DNA from: Sorangium cellulosum
GTDB taxonomy: Bacteria; Myxococcota_A; Polyangia; Polyangiales; Polyangiaceae
Assembly: GCF_002950945.1 (NCBI RefSeq)
Contig: NZ_CP012673.1
Location: forward strand, 1,488,001-1,552,000
Direction of reading: 5' to 3'
DNA length: 64,000 nucleotides
Shown: piece after piece, positions 62,357 through 64,000 of the stretch
Layout of the letters: each line of letters opens with the position of its first letter
Numbering within the stretch: the first letter of the stretch is position 1
Program-made: the position numbers and the translations under genes
Notes under the pieces: generated by a model
What the model was told of the DNA's origin: nothing
The model's database searches: none
Seen by the model: only the letters and a program-made list of their open reading frames with translations

Positions 62357-63744
62357 GTTTCCTCCCCGCCGCGAGCGCCCTCTCGGCCAGCAGTTTCCTC
62401 TCGGCCAGCAGCGCCCCCTCCGCGACCAGCCCCCTCTCGTCCGCCGCCGCCCGCCGCGCCGCCGGCGCTCCCTCGCCCCGTCATCCGCTCCTCCACCCAG
62501 CGGAGCTCCCGCGCCACCGCCTCGACCACGCCCCCGCGCCGCTGGTCTTCCGGCAGCACATCCCAGGTGTAAGTTTCCACCTCGAGGTGCTGCGTCGCGG
62601 GCCGCTCGCGCAGGTGCGACAGGAGCGCCGCGAGCTCGGGCTGCGTCGTCGCGAGCGCGCCCTCGATCTCCCGGAAGATCGGCACGTGGAAATGGATGCG
62701 CCACTCCTCCGGCCGCTCCTCCGGCGGCGCCGCCCGCGCGCGCTCCGGCGCCGACAGCGCCGACAGCGCCTCCGGCAGGTCCAGGTAGCGCGCGAGCTCG
62801 CCTCCGCCCGCGCGCCGCTCGACGACCTGGTGCAGGTAGACGACGTCCTCCGCGTACGCGCGCAGCCGCGCCACCACGGCCGGATCGCGGTCCGCCACGT
62901 TCGCGCGCAGGCCCGCGCTGATCTGCACCTTGTGCACGGCGATCCCCGCCGCCTCGAGCGCCGCGAGCGAGGCGGGCGCGTCCTCGAACTCGACCGCCAT
63001 GTGGCACGCGTCGAAGCAGAGGCCGAGGTGCACACGCAGCGCCTCCTCCGCGTCCGGCAGGCTCATCCCGGTCAGCGCCGCGAGCTCCCCGGCGCGCTCC
63101 CGCGAGAACACGTGATCGGTGAAGAAGCCGATCGCCTCGGGCGTCGTCTCGAGGAAGCAGCACGGCTCCGGCTCCAGCGCCAGCGCGACGCGTTTGCCCG
63201 TGCGGCGCCGGAGCTCCACGAGGTGCGCCGCGTGCCGGACGAGACGCCGCCCCATCCCCTCCGCGTCGCCCGGCGCGCGCGCCCGCGGCCGGAACGCGCC
63301 CGGCACGGTGCTGACGCTGCCCATGAGGCCCTCCTCCGCCGGCAGCAGCGCCGCGAGCAGCGTCGCCAGGAGATCGCTGTACGCGAGGCGCTCGTCGTCG
63401 AGCCAGTCGGGCAGGTACACGCGCTCCTTCACCGGCGCGCCGTGGAACCTGCCATAAGGAAAGCCGTTCAGCGTGAAGACATAGAGCCCGTGCTCGTCGA
63501 GGAACCCGCGGAACGCCTCGAGCTCCGCCGGCGCCGCGAGCTCGGCGGCGGCCCTCGCCGAGAGCCGCAGGCCCACGCCGCACCGGCGATGTTCACCGCG
63601 CGCGCCGCCCCCCCGACCGGCCGCGCGCGACCAGATCGCGGGCAGGTGCGCCTCCAGGCTCTGCTTCACCTCCGCCCACGTCTCGCCCGGATGGATGTTC
63701 GTGCAGTACGTGAGGTGCGGCGCTCCCGCGCACGCGAGCCTCAC
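62353..63744 (-). CDS. eboE: EboE, xylose-isomerase-like TIM-barrel protein
   Basis: 463 residues from a GTG at 63744 inside the eboD stop (GTGA). Opens with [15 protein letters not shown], typical of EboE, then [17 protein letters not shown]. Metal-ligand-like segments: [25 protein letters not shown] and VHKVQISAG, as in xylose-isomerase/endonuclease-IV-type barrels. The last 45 residues are a Gly/Arg/Glu-rich low-complexity tail not expected in the family, encoded by imperfect repeats. Coupled on both sides to eboD and eboC. Confidence 0.88.
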   Translation of the reverse strand: MRLACAGAPHLTYCTNIHPGETWAEVKQSLEAHLPAIWSRAAGRGGGARGEHRRCGVGLRLSARAAAELAAPAELEAFRGFLDEHGLYVFTLNGFPYGRFHGAPVKERVYLPDWLDDERLAYSDLLATLLAALLPAEEGLMGSVSTVPGAFRPRARAPGDAEGMGRRLVRHAAHLVELRRRTGKRVALALEPEPCCFLETTPEAIGFFTDHVFSRERAGELAALTGMSLPDAEEALRVHLGLCFDACHMAVEFEDAPASLAALEAAGIAVHKVQISAGLRANVADRDPAVVARLRAYAEDVVYLHQVVERRAGGGELARYLDLPEALSALSAPERARAAPPEERPEEWRIHFHVPIFREIEGALATTQPELAALLSHLRERPATQHLEVETYTWDVLPEDQRRGGVVEAVARELRWVEERMTGRGSAGGAAGGGGREGAGRGGGAAGREETAGREGARGGEET

Positions 63745-64000
63745 GAGCGCACCCCGCTGGCCGCCCCGCCCGCCCTGGCCGCCCCGCCCCCGTCGTCCGC
63801 CTCGCCCGCCACCGCCGCCCTGCGCCCGCCCTGCGCCCGCCTCCCGGCGCGCTCGCGCAGCCGCTCGATCGCAGCGGTCACGTGCCGCTCGTCCATCACG
63901 TGCACCTCGCGCGCGCGGCCCACCTCCTCGAGCAACGTCACCGTGAGCTCGCCGCCGAGGTGCTCGCGGAACTCGGCGAGCCCGTCGAGCACCGCGAGCC
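63741..64000 (-). CDS. eboD: EboD, 3-dehydroquinate synthase-like (C-terminal part only)
   Basis: Only the last 85 or so residues are in the window; the gene starts beyond the right edge. The visible part [28 protein letters not shown] matches the C-terminus of dehydroquinate-synthase-like sugar phosphate cyclases, and its position before eboE supports EboD. The last 40 residues are an Arg/Ala/Gly-rich tail. The family cyclises sugar phosphates to cyclitols. The stop overlaps the eboE start. Confidence 0.8.
   Translation of the reverse strand, partial: LAVLDGLAEFREHLGGELTVTLLEEVGRAREVHVMDERHVTAAIERLRERAGRRAQGGRRAAVAGEADDGGGAARAGGAASGVRS

Overview
The window is high-GC chromosomal DNA from a myxobacterium, most likely order Polyangiales (Sorangium/Polyangium type). 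This is an inference from several signs: five Hanks-type Ser/Thr kinase domains in four genes, many lipoproteins rich in Ala, Pro and Gly, MYXO-CTERM-type sorting tails on secreted cytochromes, frequent GTGA/TTGA stop-start overlaps, and a strongly divergent EF-Tu. No insertion sequence, phage, CRISPR array, rRNA or tRNA gene was recognised.

Layout. 1-11.0 kb: a gene tail, a DUF465 protein, a TPR lipoprotein, divergent vWA and Cys-rich lipoproteins, panC-tmk, ppk, and two Pro/Ala-rich envelope proteins. 11.3-18.3 kb: a fused str/S10 ribosomal cluster (rpsL-rpsG-fusA-tuf-rpsJ-rplD-rplW-rplB-rpsS). It lacks rplC and stops after rpsS, and it carries a terminator plus an elaborate structured leader between rpsG and fusA. 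18.4-43.1 kb: a signalling region with a pseudokinase-kinase tandem protein, a kinase/TPR pair, an SGNH hydrolase coupled to an SDR, a kinase/cyclase-like/TPR giant, two lipoproteins (one with a 3D domain), and a coupled pair made of a kinase-HEAT protein and a degenerate-HD/DUF4388/J-domain/TPR protein. 43.2-52.6 kb: an S41 protease, an RpoH-like sigma factor, a metallo-beta-lactamase-fold hydrolase, two DUF218 proteins, a HEAT-cyclophilin fusion and a family 2 glycosyltransferase. 52.6-58.1 kb: two tandem five-heme cytochromes with MYXO-CTERM tails, downstream of a PQQ-type sugar dehydrogenase lipoprotein. 58.2-64.0 kb: a complete set of ebo genes split into two convergent arms, eboA-eboB-eboF (+) and eboD-eboE-eboC (-); eboD runs off the right edge.

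How they work together. The ribosomal block is housekeeping. The kinase block looks like envelope-linked signalling, with cytoplasmic kinase domains, membrane spans and TPR partners. The dehydrogenase and cytochromes could form an extracytoplasmic electron-transfer unit. The Ebo genes are known in other bacteria for moving or processing an exported metabolite; the substrate here is unknown. The observations most worth a second look are the fusA leader RNA, the broken S10 operon beside an atypical EF-Tu, the pseudokinase-kinase protein, the HD/DUF4388/J fusion, the partly homogenised cytochrome duplication, and the split Ebo cluster.
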